In this document: piece after piece, positions 45,601 through 53,767 of the stretch | Position numbering within the stretch: position 1 is the stretch's first letter | Layout of the letters: each line of letters opens with the position of its first letter | Source: Billgrantia endophytica | GTDB lineage: Bacteria > Pseudomonadota > Gammaproteobacteria > Pseudomonadales > Halomonadaceae | Length of the DNA stretch: 64,000 bases | Direction: 5' to 3' | NCBI RefSeq assembly: GCF_002879615.1 | Contig: NZ_PNRF01000002.1 | Location: forward strand, 1-64,000 | Made by a program: the position numbers and the translations under genes | The notes under the pieces: generated by a model | Database searches by the model: none | Told to the model about the DNA's origin: nothing | The model's input: the letters and a program-made list of their open reading frames with translations, nothing else

Positions 45601-48276
45601 GGGCAGGAAGGTGGCCAACAGTAGAGTCTGGATGGCCGCAAGCCTCAGTTCGATGAGCAACGCACCGGCATGCTGACGTAGGGACACCCCCGCTCGAGGC
45701 GGCCTCAGGAATGTCATCAGGGAGAGGATCATGGGGGCGGCGATGACCGTGAGCACGAATAGCGTACCTGCCATGGCGGCAGGTAACGGCAGCAGCCAAC
45801 TCACGGCGAGGATGGCCAGCAGTAAAGGCGCCAGCAGCGAGCGGCGCAGATTGTCCATCATTTTCAAGCGCCCGGTCATGGGCATCTCTGGCCCGATGAT
45901 CCAGGGCAGCAACTGCCAGTCGCCTCGCGTCCAGCGATGTTGGCGCTTGGCTGCGACGTCATAGCGGGAAGGGAAATCCTCGATGACTTCGATATCCGAG
46001 GCCAGGCCCGCACGTGCAAAAACCCCTTCGAAAAGGTCATGGCTGAGAACGCTGTTCTCTGGGACCCTAGCGCTCAGCGAAGCCTCGAACGCATCGATAT
46101 CGTAGATGCCCTTGCCTGCGAAGGAGCCCTCGCCGAGTAGATCCTGATAGAGATCCGATACAGCCGCTGCATAGGGGTCGATACCGCCCGGTGCGGAAAA
46201 TAGCCGCTGATAGAGTGAACCTTCACGGCCAAGCGGTAACGAGGGTGTCAGGCGTGGCTGGAGAATGGCATAACCGTCGACGACCCTCTGCCGGCTTTCA
46301 TCGAAGCGTGGTTGATTCAGCGGGTGCGCCATCTTGCCGATCAGCCGGCTGGTCGCCCCCCTGGGCAGTCGTGTGTCGGCATCAAGCGTGATGACATAAC
46401 GCACATCGCTTGGCAGGGCAGGCGCGTCCAGGAAAGAGGTATCGCTGGCCCCTCTGAGTAAACGGTTGAGCTCATGCAGCTTGCCACGCTTGCGTTCCCA
46501 CCCCATCCAGCAGTTTTCGCCGCTGTTGAAGACCCGGCGCCGATGCAACAGAAAGAAACGCCCACCGGTGTCGCTCGAGATCGAGCCATAGCGGCGATTG
46601 AGCTGGCTGATTGCCTCACTGGCTGCAGCCAGTATGGGTGCGTCACCGGGTAGGTCGGCGCGGTCGGAGTCAACCCCATCGGTCAATAAGACGTAAACGA
46701 GATCGCCACCACCGCTGGACAAGTGGTGGACTTCCAGACGTTCGATTTGCTCACGCAGCTCGGCTTCGCTGGTGAGCAGTGTCGGTACGGCAATCAGGGT
46801 GCGTAGTGTGGGGGGGACACCCGCCGAGAGGTCGATACCCGGCAAGGGCTGCGCACCGATGCTGCGAATAATGATGCGATTGACCAGCAAGGTGGCCACC
46901 TCGGTTGCTGGCAACAGCCCCAGGAACCCCAGCAGCGCCAGCCCACCCACGGATAATTCGCCGGAGGAAAGCGACCATAACGACCAGGACGCCAGAGACA
47001 GTACGCCCGCGGTGGCTATTGCGATCATTCCAATATAACCGCCCATGCCGTAATGCAGGAAGACCCGGCGCAGCCGATCACTCGGTGAAGGACGATAACC
47101 AATGACTTGCTCCAGCGCACGCCGCCCTGCCGCGATGAGAAAATAGCCGGGGTCGCCCACGCGTGCGGCTTCGACGGGATCGTCGGCGCTAGCCACCGCT
47201 GTGCGTGAAGCGGTAAGCGCCTGCTCGACCACCTCGAGCTCCTCGTGCGCGGAGCCCCTCGCCAATCGTTCGACGGCGCTGCGGTAAAGATTGCGGGTAG
47301 GGAAATCCATGTCGTCAAAGGCGCTGGCCTGTCGCAGCCGAGCATCCACCAGGCTGACGCTTTCAAAAAGTTCTGCCCAATCGATACTCGATATGTACCG
47401 CATGCTAGTGATGATGTTGCGTACGGTGACGTTGGCGGCACCCTGGCGCTGCTGTGCATGCTGAACCACCTCATCGATGGAGTCACCCTGCGAACTGAGC
47501 TGCCTTTCCAGCCAACCCACCATCGGGTTGGCTCGTGGATCGAGACCTCGCAAGCGCTTGGCCAACTGGGCGGCAAAAGGCTCCGACAGGGGCGTGAGGC
47601 TGCTGACGGGGTGGGGCCCCAGTGGGATGTGCTTGCCCTCCGGGGTGAGCCATCGGGTCGCCACGGCATCGGCATCGTTACGTGCCGATTGTTCGTTGAT
47701 GATCTGATCCGCAAGTCGGCGCAGGTTTTCAACGAGGACGATACGAAGGGTGATCGCCACCGCCCATAGCTCGCCGATGGTCAGTGGTTGAACGCGTTGG
47801 TAGGCGGTAATGAAGCTGCGCAGGATATCTGGGTCGAAATGGCTGTCGGTATGAGCGACGAACGCCCAGGCCAGCTCGAAGACACGGGGGTAACCGGCAA
47901 AAGGACCATCGGCCAGCTTCGGTAACTGTCGATAGTAGCCAGGAGGAAGATCGTTGCGGATCTCGCGGATTTGCGCCTCGACGAGATGGTAGTTGTCGAG
48001 TAGCCAAGCCGCAGCCGGCACGACATCGCGGCCGTCGGCCAGCTCCGCGGCACTCGCCCGATAGGCAGCCAACAGGACATCGGCGTTGTCATCGAGCCGT
48101 CGCCGCAATGGCATCATCCTGGGCGGGGTTCTCGCGATGCGTTGTGCCGATGCCAGGCTGCCGGCATGCTGCTCTAGCCGTTCCAGGCTGAACAGTTCCT
48201 CCCGCACGGGCGCCGTGGAATCCCAGGGTGGCGACGATGAACGATAACGGCGCACATAACGGAGCAGTCGATTCAC
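39694..48276 (-). CDS. ndvB: Cyclic beta-1,2-glucan synthase (NdvB/Cgs type)
   Basis: This very large inner-membrane enzyme (about 2860 aa) builds cyclic beta-1,2-glucans from UDP-glucose. The GTG at 48276 has an AGGAT site; the frame opens at 48381. Domains in order: a helical N-terminus; membrane segments at about 390-440; a GT84 glycosyltransferase with YVITLDADTRLPRGATSRLI and the QHRWTRGDWQ motif; more membrane segments at about 810-970; a glucoamylase-like linker (FGWIGALTAVGRLEATLGTM, SFMAHHQGMTIVSIAN); carbohydrate-binding parts; and a C-terminal GH94 domain with the catalytic GDWNDGMNRVG near 40700 that sets chain length. Size matches rhizobial and Brucella Cgs. The gene is intact. 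Confidence 0.94.
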   Translation of the reverse strand: MNRLLRYVRRYRSSSPPWDSTAPVREELFSLERLEQHAGSLASAQRIARTPPRMMPLRRRLDDNADVLLAAYRASAAELADGRDVVPAAAWLLDNYHLVEAQIREIRNDLPPGYYRQLPKLADGPFAGYPRVFELAWAFVAHTDSHFDPDILRSFITAYQRVQPLTIGELWAVAITLRIVLVENLRRLADQIINEQSARNDADAVATRWLTPEGKHIPLGPHPVSSLTPLSEPFAAQLAKRLRGLDPRANPMVGWLERQLSSQGDSIDEVVQHAQQRQGAANVTVRNIITSMRYISSIDWAELFESVSLVDARLRQASAFDDMDFPTRNLYRSAVERLARGSAHEELEVVEQALTASRTAVASADDPVEAARVGDPGYFLIAAGRRALEQVIGYRPSPSDRLRRVFLHYGMGGYIGMIAIATAGVLSLASWSLWSLSSGELSVGGLALLGFLGLLPATEVATLLVNRIIIRSIGAQPLPGIDLSAGVPPTLRTLIAVPTLLTSEAELREQIERLEVHHLSSGGGDLVYVLLTDGVDSDRADLPGDAPILAAASEAISQLNRRYGSISSDTGGRFFLLHRRRVFNSGENCWMGWERKRGKLHELNRLLRGASDTSFLDAPALPSDVRYVITLDADTRLPRGATSRLIGKMAHPLNQPRFDESRQRVVDGYAILQPRLTPSLPLGREGSLYQRLFSAPGGIDPYAAAVSDLYQDLLGEGSFAGKGIYDIDAFEASLSARVPENSVLSHDLFEGVFARAGLASDIEVIEDFPSRYDVAAKRQHRWTRGDWQLLPWIIGPEMPMTGRLKMMDNLRRSLLAPLLLAILAVSWLLPLPAAMAGTLFVLTVIAAPMILSLMTFLRPPRAGVSLRQHAGALLIELRLAAIQTLLLATFLPDQAWRMLDAIIRTLVRLLVTRRHLLEWTTAAQATGSPRLTLTGFYRGMAPGTALGLAIALGTMALAPEARLLAFPFALLWLLAPGVAAWSSRPQNIAPQNVPSPPEARELRLIARRTWRYFETFVTPADNMLPPDNFQEEPQPAVAQRTSPTNMGLYLLSTLAARDFGWIGALTAVGRLEATLGTMQTLPRHRGHFFNWYATQDLRPLDPRYISSVDSGNLAGHLIVVANACETWLETEQLPDPRSGMTDNLQLARDTLETLPSVHGESAALLAARLDRIEAQLKGDPRFDAWLPTLKRLTDEATRMAHDTLQADPGTPVEELLFWIGALRKSVADHSRDQKQTGKARQRARLQARFRQLADTARSMALSMDFAFLLDPERQLLSIGYSLDENTLDTSCYDLLASEARLASLLAIAKGDVPTRHWFRLGRAATPLDHGSALISWSGSMFEYLMPSLVMRAPAGSLLEQSNRLVVKRQEAYATSLGVPWGLSESAYNARDMEFTYQYSNFGVPGLGLKRGLSADLVIAPYATGLATMVDPEGACRNFTRLADLGAVGRYGFYEALDFTRSRLPAGADVAIVRSFMAHHQGMTIVSIANTLHHGLMRDRFHREPIIKASELLLQERMPRDAAVAHPRAEEVRSAPSESDSEAQTIRRVSTAAKGAPVTHLLSNGRYSVMLTASGGGYSRWRHIAISRWQEDATRDHWGSFILLRDRENDGVWSASGHMPGRETTHQDDGHYVIFAEDYAQFCHYNGDLTSHLDVLVSGEDDSEVRRVSLTNRGRRTRDIDITSYSELVLTTPATDNAHPAFAKMFVVTEYLEPFNALIATRRLREPGEAQVWAAHFAVVEGEAMGDVQYETDRARFIGRGRTVASAAALVGGKALSNTVGTVLDPIFSLRQRVKVAPGKVVRIAFWTLVASSRETLVDLIDQHHDRSAYERARTLAWTQAQVQLRHLSIKPEEAADFQRLAAPILYADPRFRAPPDAIERGAGPQSGLWPHAVSGDLPIVLLRIDSTDDLAQVRQLLRAHEYWRMKRLGVDLVIVNERASSYVQDLQQAIETAVFSSQSRPRYHEGHAQGSVIPLRADLMSLEARTLLQSVARVALMANRGPIADQLALIPPSLHHTLTKKEQWSTKPHKTTADEPGSKAVPDLEFFNGLGGFDKQGREYVTILEAGRSTPAPWINVIANSGFGFQVSAEGTGYLWAENSRENQLTPWSNDPVGDPSGEAIYIRDEETMEVWTATALPVRDEGRYLARHGFGYSRFEHEAHGIGLELLHFVPLHDPVRISRLTLENRSGRPRRLSVTAYVEWVLGTARGTEGPFLISRMDETCGAMLVHNPWSIAFPGRVAFVDLSGLQTAWTADRVEFLGHGGSHASPACLGTRAPLSGASGAGRDPCAALQCTVELAVGETLEVVALLGQCRSDAEARELIARYRGADIDTEFTAVTAHWQAQLGAVQVSTPDRAMDIMLNGWLLYQTLACRIMARSAFYQASGAYGFRDQLQDGMALTFASPETTRRHLLRAASRQFVEGDVQHWWLPHSGQGVRTRISDDRVWLAYASATYVATSGDTAVLDESVGFLEGALLGPDEHDAFFQPMIACESASLYEHCARGLDQSLALTGERGLPLIGGGDWNDGMNRVGEAGKGESVWLGWLLARTLALFVPFAEQRDHEEARASRWRAHAASLREALEREAWDGQWYRRATYDDGSWLGAQDGDECRIDSIAQSWAVLSGAAEPQRAELAMRSLERKLILHDPGLALLFWPPFDKPSRDPGYISGYPPGLRENGGQYSHASMWAILAFAELGEGDKACDLFALLNPINHARTPEEAARYRVEPYVVAADVYSVAPHVGRGGWTWYTGAAGWMYRAGLEGILGIRREGAFLVVSPCLPAAWPGFEAMIEVGSSHYAIQVDNLENLQPGHVTQRSLISMQAHLDGEEIPCNERRVHVPLDGARHRLALVMRYDCPAA

Positions 48277-48705
48277 AAGCGCTATCCTGGTCGATGCGCT
48301 ACACCCGCTGGGGCTAGCGATGTTTCGTACCCCCGCATAGTGAGCCAAGCTGGAAGTGTCGCTCGGTTCGCTACCGCACAATACGGGCCATTGTCGAGGT
48401 TTCCGAGGAGAATACGAGGATCCAAGCGCACCAGCTCACCGACGTCACAGGCACTGCCTGGCACAAACCGGTCGCTCTCGGCACGCTCAAACACCCTTGT
48501 GTTCTGCCTACGGTAACCGGGGTCATTCCCTGACAAGTGACCCGGGGGACGATGCACTCACGCACACCGTGCCCAACCAGTTCATCTCGTCTTGTATTGA
48601 AGTGTAGTTAATCAGGCCTGACTTGGCGTCATCGTACCGTAGGCAACCAGCCGCTTTATGGGCTACCGCCCTTGACGCTCACCACCGACACATAGGGAAG
48701 GCAAC
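48277..48705. other. Divergent intergenic region, ndvB/pncB promoters
   Basis: The 429-bp gap has no convincing gene. It must carry the promoters of the glucan synthase (minus) and pncB (plus); I see no clear operator or -35/-10 pair. Confidence 0.4.
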
Positions 48706-49905
48706 ATGGACGCGACCTACCGCACTGGGCCGATCATTACCTCACTGCTGGATACCGACTGGTACAAGCTGACCATGATGCAGGGGGTGCATCACCAGTA
48801 TCCCAACGCCAGCGTGACCTGGGAATTCCGCTGTCGCAATGCCGAGAACCTGGCGCCCTACATCGCCGAGGTCCGTGCGCAGATCGACCAGTTGGCTGCG
48901 CTTCGGCTGACGCGGGAGGAGTCGGCTTATCTCAGCAGCTTCCCCTACATGTCACCCGACTTCATTCGCTTTCTGGAGCTCTATCGCTTCAGGCCGGAGT
49001 ACGTGGAGGTGGGCATGCAGGGTGACGAGCTGTGCATCGTCATCGACGGGCCCTGGTCGCACAGCATCCTGTTCGAGATCGTGATCCTGGCGATCATCAG
49101 CGAAGTGCGCAATCATGTCCTCTACCCCGATGTCGAGATCGACCAGGCCGTGGCGCAGTTGCGTCGCAAGCTCACGGCGCTGAGCGACGCCTATACACCC
49201 GAGCAACTGGCGGGGCTCAACCTGGCCGACTTCGGCACCCGCCGTCGCCTCTCCCAACGGGTGCAGGAGGCGATCGTCGAGGTCATGATCGAGGAGTTTC
49301 CTGGCAACTTCGTCGGTACGAGCAACGTCGACATTGCACGTCACCACGATATCAGTCCGATGGGGACCATGGCACATGAATGGATCATGGCGCACCAGCA
49401 GCTTGGCAGCCGCCTGGTGGACAGCCAGCGTGCCGCGCTGGAGGCCTGGGTGCAGGAGTACCGAGGCTGCCTGGGGATCGCGCTGACCGACACGGTCACC
49501 CTGGATGCCTTCCTGCACGACCTCGATCTCTATTTCGCCAAGCTCTTCGACGGGTTGCGCCATGATAGCGGCGACCCGCTGTGGTTCGCCGAAAAGTGCA
49601 TCCGTCACTATGAATCCCTGGGCATCGACCCGATGTCCAAGACGCTGATCTTCAGCGACGGGCTGACCTTCGATTCGGCCATGCGAATCAAGACGGCACT
49701 GGAAGGGCGGATCAGGACCAGCTTCGGTATCGGTACCAGCCTGACCTGCGACGTGCCGGGCGTGAAGCCAATGAACATCGTGATCAAGATGGTGTCATGC
49801 AACGGGCAACCGGTCGCCAAGATCTCCGATTCTCCAGGCAAGACCATGTGCCGGGATGAGCGATACATCAGCTATCTCAAGAGCGTCTTCGGCGTGAAGG
49901 GCTAG
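48706..49905 (+). CDS. pncB: Nicotinate phosphoribosyltransferase
   Basis: The 399-residue enzyme joins nicotinate and PRPP to give nicotinate mononucleotide in NAD salvage. It opens with [20 protein letters not shown], the hallmark of PncB. Other signatures are [15 protein letters not shown], the strand [20 protein letters not shown] with the autophosphorylated His in [10 protein letters not shown], and the phosphate-binding [20 protein letters not shown]. Length equals that of the E. coli enzyme. It stands alone between ndvB and an oxidoreductase gene. Confidence 0.96.
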   Translation: MDATYRTGPIITSLLDTDWYKLTMMQGVHHQYPNASVTWEFRCRNAENLAPYIAEVRAQIDQLAALRLTREESAYLSSFPYMSPDFIRFLELYRFRPEYVEVGMQGDELCIVIDGPWSHSILFEIVILAIISEVRNHVLYPDVEIDQAVAQLRRKLTALSDAYTPEQLAGLNLADFGTRRRLSQRVQEAIVEVMIEEFPGNFVGTSNVDIARHHDISPMGTMAHEWIMAHQQLGSRLVDSQRAALEAWVQEYRGCLGIALTDTVTLDAFLHDLDLYFAKLFDGLRHDSGDPLWFAEKCIRHYESLGIDPMSKTLIFSDGLTFDSAMRIKTALEGRIRTSFGIGTSLTCDVPGVKPMNIVIKMVSCNGQPVAKISDSPGKTMCRDERYISYLKSVFGVKG

Positions 49906-50055
49906 TCCACCGTCAGGTTCGCGCTGTCACTTCCCGGATGAAACGCACGACAGGCGCCACGAAGGACATCGAGATGGGCATTCGCATCCTCTGCCGATGG
50001 CTTCTATAACTGTGATCAGGAATGGAAGCTGAATGATTGGATAGAGGGAGTCGTT

Positions 50056-51546
50056 ATGGAAGCCATCTGGACGCTAGGCAGCAAGGATGCTGCGCAGTAC
50101 TCGCCCCTGCGGCAGGACACCGAAGCCGATGTGGTGGTGATCGGGGCCGGTATTACCGGGTTGATGACGGCACTGCGACTGGCCGAGGCCGGACAGCGTG
50201 TCATCGTGCTAGAAGCGCTGACGGTTGGCGCGGGGGGAACCGGGGGAGCTACCGGCAACCTGTACAGCACGCTGGCCTCGGGCCACGCTCCCTTGCAAAG
50301 GAAGTGGGGCGAGGAAGTGGCAGGCGATGTGGCCAAGGCACGCAGCGAGGCGATCGATCATATTGAGGCACTTATCGGGCGTTTTGCCATCGATTGCGAC
50401 TTTCATCGGCAACCGGCCTACCGGGTCATGGCAGACAACGATGACAAGACGAGCCTCGACCTGAATGACGAATATGATGCCCTGGTCGGTGCCGGGCTTG
50501 ACGTGCGGATAGCGGATGATCCCGGCTTGCCGTTCGAGACCCAGGGACTCAAGATCCACGGCCAGGCCCAATTCAACCCGTTGCAATTCACCCAGGGGCT
50601 GGGCAGGGCGGCCTGCGAGCGGGGTGTCGTGATCCACGAGCATAGTCCCGTACGCGAGGTGAATGCCAAGGAGAGCGTCGTGCTGACCGATACGGCACGA
50701 GTCTCGGCCCCGCATATCGTACACGCGACCCACACTCCGAAAGGCATCAACCTGCTGCAGGGGGGCATGTTGGTCTTCCGGGAGTACGCCGTCAGCGCCA
50801 GACTGAAGAGTGGTCGCTACCCGGAAGGCATCATCTGGGTGCTGGACCCCTTTCACTCCCTGCGCAGCTACCGCCATGCCGGTGAACGGCATCTAATGGT
50901 GATCGGGGAGAAGCACAAGACCGGCGAGCACAGGGGGGACTATTACCAACTGCTGCGCGACTACCTGAATGCCCACTTCGATGTAGAGGCATTCACCTTC
51001 CAATGGTCCGCCCAGCAGTACAGCTCACCCGACGGCCTGCCATATATCGGCAGGATGCATGGGCATGACAACCTGTACATGGCGACCGGCTTCGCTGCCG
51101 ATGGTCTGGTATGGGGAACGCTGGCCGGTATGCTGATCGCCGACCAGATAATGGGCCGGGCCAACCCCTGGCAGGCCCGCTTTGACTCCCGGCGCCTCAC
51201 CCTCGGTAAATCGGCGGCGCAGTATGCCAAGGAGAACGCCACGGTCACCAAGCACATGGTCAAGGATTATCTGGGCACCGAAAAGCTCAAGGAATTCGAC
51301 GAGGTGCGTGCGGGCCAGGCCAGGGTCGCGAGCGTCGATGGCGAGAAGCTGGCGATACACCGTACCGCAGCCGGTGAGCTCAAGGTCCTGTCGGCGGTGT
51401 GCCCCCATATGAAGTGCATCGTGCACTGGAACGCCGCCGAGTCGACATGGGACTGCCCCTGTCACGGCAGCCGCTTCGACCATGGCGGTGGCGTCATCGA
51501 AGGGCCCGCCTATCAGCCGCTGGAGCGACGTGACCGTCCGGACTAG
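50056..51546 (+). CDS. FAD-dependent oxidoreductase with C-terminal Rieske domain
   Basis: The 496-residue protein joins a DAO-type FAD domain (GxGxxG in VVIGAGITGLMTALRLAEAG, later ATGFAADGLVWGTLAGML) to a Rieske [2Fe-2S] domain at about 420-490. The cluster ligands are C-x-H in CPHMKC and C-x-x-H in CPCHGSRF. This fusion occurs in a family of cytosolic amine or glycine-betaine-like oxidases whose substrates are mostly unproven. It is 54 bp upstream of nothing closely coupled: the next gene, an NnrU-like protein, starts 210 bp on. Function beyond the fold is unknown. Confidence 0.9.
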   Translation: MEAIWTLGSKDAAQYSPLRQDTEADVVVIGAGITGLMTALRLAEAGQRVIVLEALTVGAGGTGGATGNLYSTLASGHAPLQRKWGEEVAGDVAKARSEAIDHIEALIGRFAIDCDFHRQPAYRVMADNDDKTSLDLNDEYDALVGAGLDVRIADDPGLPFETQGLKIHGQAQFNPLQFTQGLGRAACERGVVIHEHSPVREVNAKESVVLTDTARVSAPHIVHATHTPKGINLLQGGMLVFREYAVSARLKSGRYPEGIIWVLDPFHSLRSYRHAGERHLMVIGEKHKTGEHRGDYYQLLRDYLNAHFDVEAFTFQWSAQQYSSPDGLPYIGRMHGHDNLYMATGFAADGLVWGTLAGMLIADQIMGRANPWQARFDSRRLTLGKSAAQYAKENATVTKHMVKDYLGTEKLKEFDEVRAGQARVASVDGEKLAIHRTAAGELKVLSAVCPHMKCIVHWNAAESTWDCPCHGSRFDHGGGVIEGPAYQPLERRDRPD

Positions 51547-51755
51547 TGGGGGCCTCGGGCCCATCCTGGCGGAAAGCATGCCGAGAGTATGGGGAGCGCC
51601 TGATGCGGGTTGGCGCCAGCGCCCTGACTCCGTGGTCATCGGGACGGCACGACAGCCGGTGCTTTCAAGCGCAATGTACATGCAGTCCTTGGTGTAGCGA
51701 AGCGGGGTGGTTAAGCTGTGCCTTGATAAGAAGCCACCGCAGGGGAAGTTCCACC

Positions 51756-52322
51756 ATGACCGTGATGATTCTCGGGCTATTGATATTTCTTGGTATCCAC
51801 TCCGTCCGCATCTTTGCCGAAGACTGGCGCACCGCACAGATCCAGCACATGGGCGGGATGCGCTGGAAAGCGATCTTTTCAGTGGTATCGATCATTGGTC
51901 TGGCCATCGCCATCTGGGGCTACGGCCAGACGCGTCTCGACCCCACCTGGGTGTGGTTTCCGCCGGTTGGCCTGCGCCACGCCGTTGCGTTGCTGATGAT
52001 TCCGGCTTTCATCCTGCTGGTAGCGGCCTATGTGCCCGGTAACCATATCAAGGCCAAGCTGGGTCATCCCATGGTGCTGGCGGTGAAGGTATGGGCCTTG
52101 GCGCACCTGTTGGCCAATGGTCGCTTGGGGGACATCGTCTTCTTCGGCGCCTTCCTGGCCTGGGCCGTGCTGGACTTTCGCTCCGCCCGCCGTCGTCAGC
52201 CGGTTCCGCCGACGACACCCCGCGTGACGGGTACGGCCATTACCGTGGTCGGCGGCTTGATCGCCTACTATCTCTTCGCTTTCCACCTGCATGTCTGGAT
52301 CACCGGTGTGCCGGTGATGTGA
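51756..52322 (+). CDS. NnrU family membrane protein
   Basis: The 188-residue protein starts MTVMILGLLIFLGIHSVRIF after AGGGGAAG. It has five to six helices, and the motifs LGIHSVRIFAEDWR and GHPMVLAVKVWALAHLLANG are those of NnrU/MAPEG-distant proteins linked to nitric oxide metabolism and isoprenoid/carotenoid-like isomerases (15-cis-zeta-carotene isomerase relatives). No denitrification genes are nearby, so the NO link is unproven here. It is probably monocistronic. Confidence 0.87.
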   Translation: MTVMILGLLIFLGIHSVRIFAEDWRTAQIQHMGGMRWKAIFSVVSIIGLAIAIWGYGQTRLDPTWVWFPPVGLRHAVALLMIPAFILLVAAYVPGNHIKAKLGHPMVLAVKVWALAHLLANGRLGDIVFFGAFLAWAVLDFRSARRRQPVPPTTPRVTGTAITVVGGLIAYYLFAFHLHVWITGVPVM

Positions 52323-52349
52323 GCCTCCGCCGCTTCTGCATCGCAACCG

Positions 52350-52367
52350 CGCCGGCTTTTGCCGGCG
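52350..52367 (+). terminator. Short GC hairpin after nnrU-like gene
   Basis: CGCCGGC and GCCGGCG flank TTTT about 28 bp past the stop. The following TGTCTCGTTG is only weakly T-rich, so this is a tentative terminator. Confidence 0.45.
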
Positions 52368-52502
52368 TGTCTCGTTGTCGGGATGGTTCATCTTTGCGTG
52401 TTCTCTGCGATCTTGATATACGTCAAGGTGAATTCCAGGGCGTTGTGCCACAGCTACTAGGGTGCCATTTTTTGGGTCTGGACTGTCCACAGAGGAATGA
52501 TC

Positions 52503-53582
52503 ATGCCAGCCATGATGAAAGCGGCCATCTTCGTCGAGCCGGGACGTATCGAGATCGATGACAAACCGATTCCGGAGATCGGGCCCAACGATGCCCTGCT
52601 TCGTGTCACCACGACCACGATCTGCGGCACCGATGTGCATATCCTCAAGGGCGAGTACCCGGTGGAGCGGGGATTGACCATTGGCCATGAGCCGGTGGGG
52701 GTGATCGAGAAGCTGGGGGCCAACGTGCAGGGCTATGCCGAGGGCCAGCGAGTCATTGCCGGTGCCATCTGCCCGAGCTTTACCTCCTACGCCTGCCAGG
52801 ATGGCTGTAGCGCACAGGATGGCGGCCACCATGCCCACGGCTACAAGCCCATGGGTGGCTGGCGCTTCGGTAATACGATCGACGGTGCCCAGGCGGAATT
52901 CCTGCTCGTGCCGGACGCCCAGGCCAACCTTTCACCGGTTCCGGACGGCCTCACCGACGAGCAGGTGCTGATGTGCCCCGACATCATGTCGACCGGCTTC
53001 GCCGGGGCGGAGTCGGCCGGCATCAAGATTGGCGACACGGTGGCCATCTTTGCCCAGGGGCCCATCGGCCTGTGCGCCACCGCCGGAGCCCGGCTGCGTG
53101 GAGCCGGATTGATCATCGCCGTGGATGGTGTCGACGAGCGGCTCGAGATGGCACGCCAGATGGGCGCCGACATGACGCTGGATTTCCGCAAGGTCGACGT
53201 GGTATCGGAAATCCTCAAGCTCACCGGTGGCCGTGGGGTGGACGCCTCCATCGAGGCGCTCGGGCTGCAGTCCACCTTCGAGTCGGCGCTGAAGGTACTC
53301 AAGCCTGGCGGCACGTTGTCGAGCCTCGGTGTCTATTCGGGCGATCTCACCATTCCCCTCGGTGCGTTCTGTGCCGGGCTTGGCGACCACAAGATCGTCA
53401 CATCGCTCTGCCCCGGCGGCAAGGAGCGTATGCGTCGACTCATGCAGGTGATCGAAACAGGCCGGGTGGACCTTGGCCCGATGGTCACGCATCGCTACCC
53501 GCTGGAGCGGATCGCCGATGCCTACGATCTCTTTTCTCTCCAGCGCGACGGTGTGCTCAAGGTGGCCATCCAGGCGAGTTGA
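52503..53582 (+). CDS. Zinc-dependent secondary alcohol dehydrogenase family protein
   Basis: The 359-residue medium-chain dehydrogenase starts at the ATG 6 bp after AGAGGA (MPAMMKAAIFVEPGRIEIDD); the earlier ATG at 52497 is too close. Catalytic zinc ligands are the Cys in TICGTDVH, the His in IGHEPVGV and the Asp in CPDIMSTGF, the C-H-D set of the Thermoanaerobacter/Clostridium isopropanol dehydrogenase group. The structural zinc loop is altered (CQDGCSAQDGGHHAHG). The nucleotide motif is FAQGPIGLCATAGARLRGAG. It probably oxidises a small secondary alcohol. It is 185 bp before the ABC transporter genes. Confidence 0.9.
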   Translation: MPAMMKAAIFVEPGRIEIDDKPIPEIGPNDALLRVTTTTICGTDVHILKGEYPVERGLTIGHEPVGVIEKLGANVQGYAEGQRVIAGAICPSFTSYACQDGCSAQDGGHHAHGYKPMGGWRFGNTIDGAQAEFLLVPDAQANLSPVPDGLTDEQVLMCPDIMSTGFAGAESAGIKIGDTVAIFAQGPIGLCATAGARLRGAGLIIAVDGVDERLEMARQMGADMTLDFRKVDVVSEILKLTGGRGVDASIEALGLQSTFESALKVLKPGGTLSSLGVYSGDLTIPLGAFCAGLGDHKIVTSLCPGGKERMRRLMQVIETGRVDLGPMVTHRYPLERIADAYDLFSLQRDGVLKVAIQAS

Positions 53583-53767
53583 GCGAGTTCGGGACTAGCG
53601 TTGAAACGACGTGCGGAGCCTTCCTCACGGAGTGCTAATCTATTTCGACGGTATTGAACGGTCATTCAATGTTCATTCCGCCGTCATGAAGTAGCGCGAT
53701 AAGGATTGGGCGGTATTGGCCGCCTGACCCCAGCACCCTGTGTCTGACTCTACATGGAGAGACCGTC

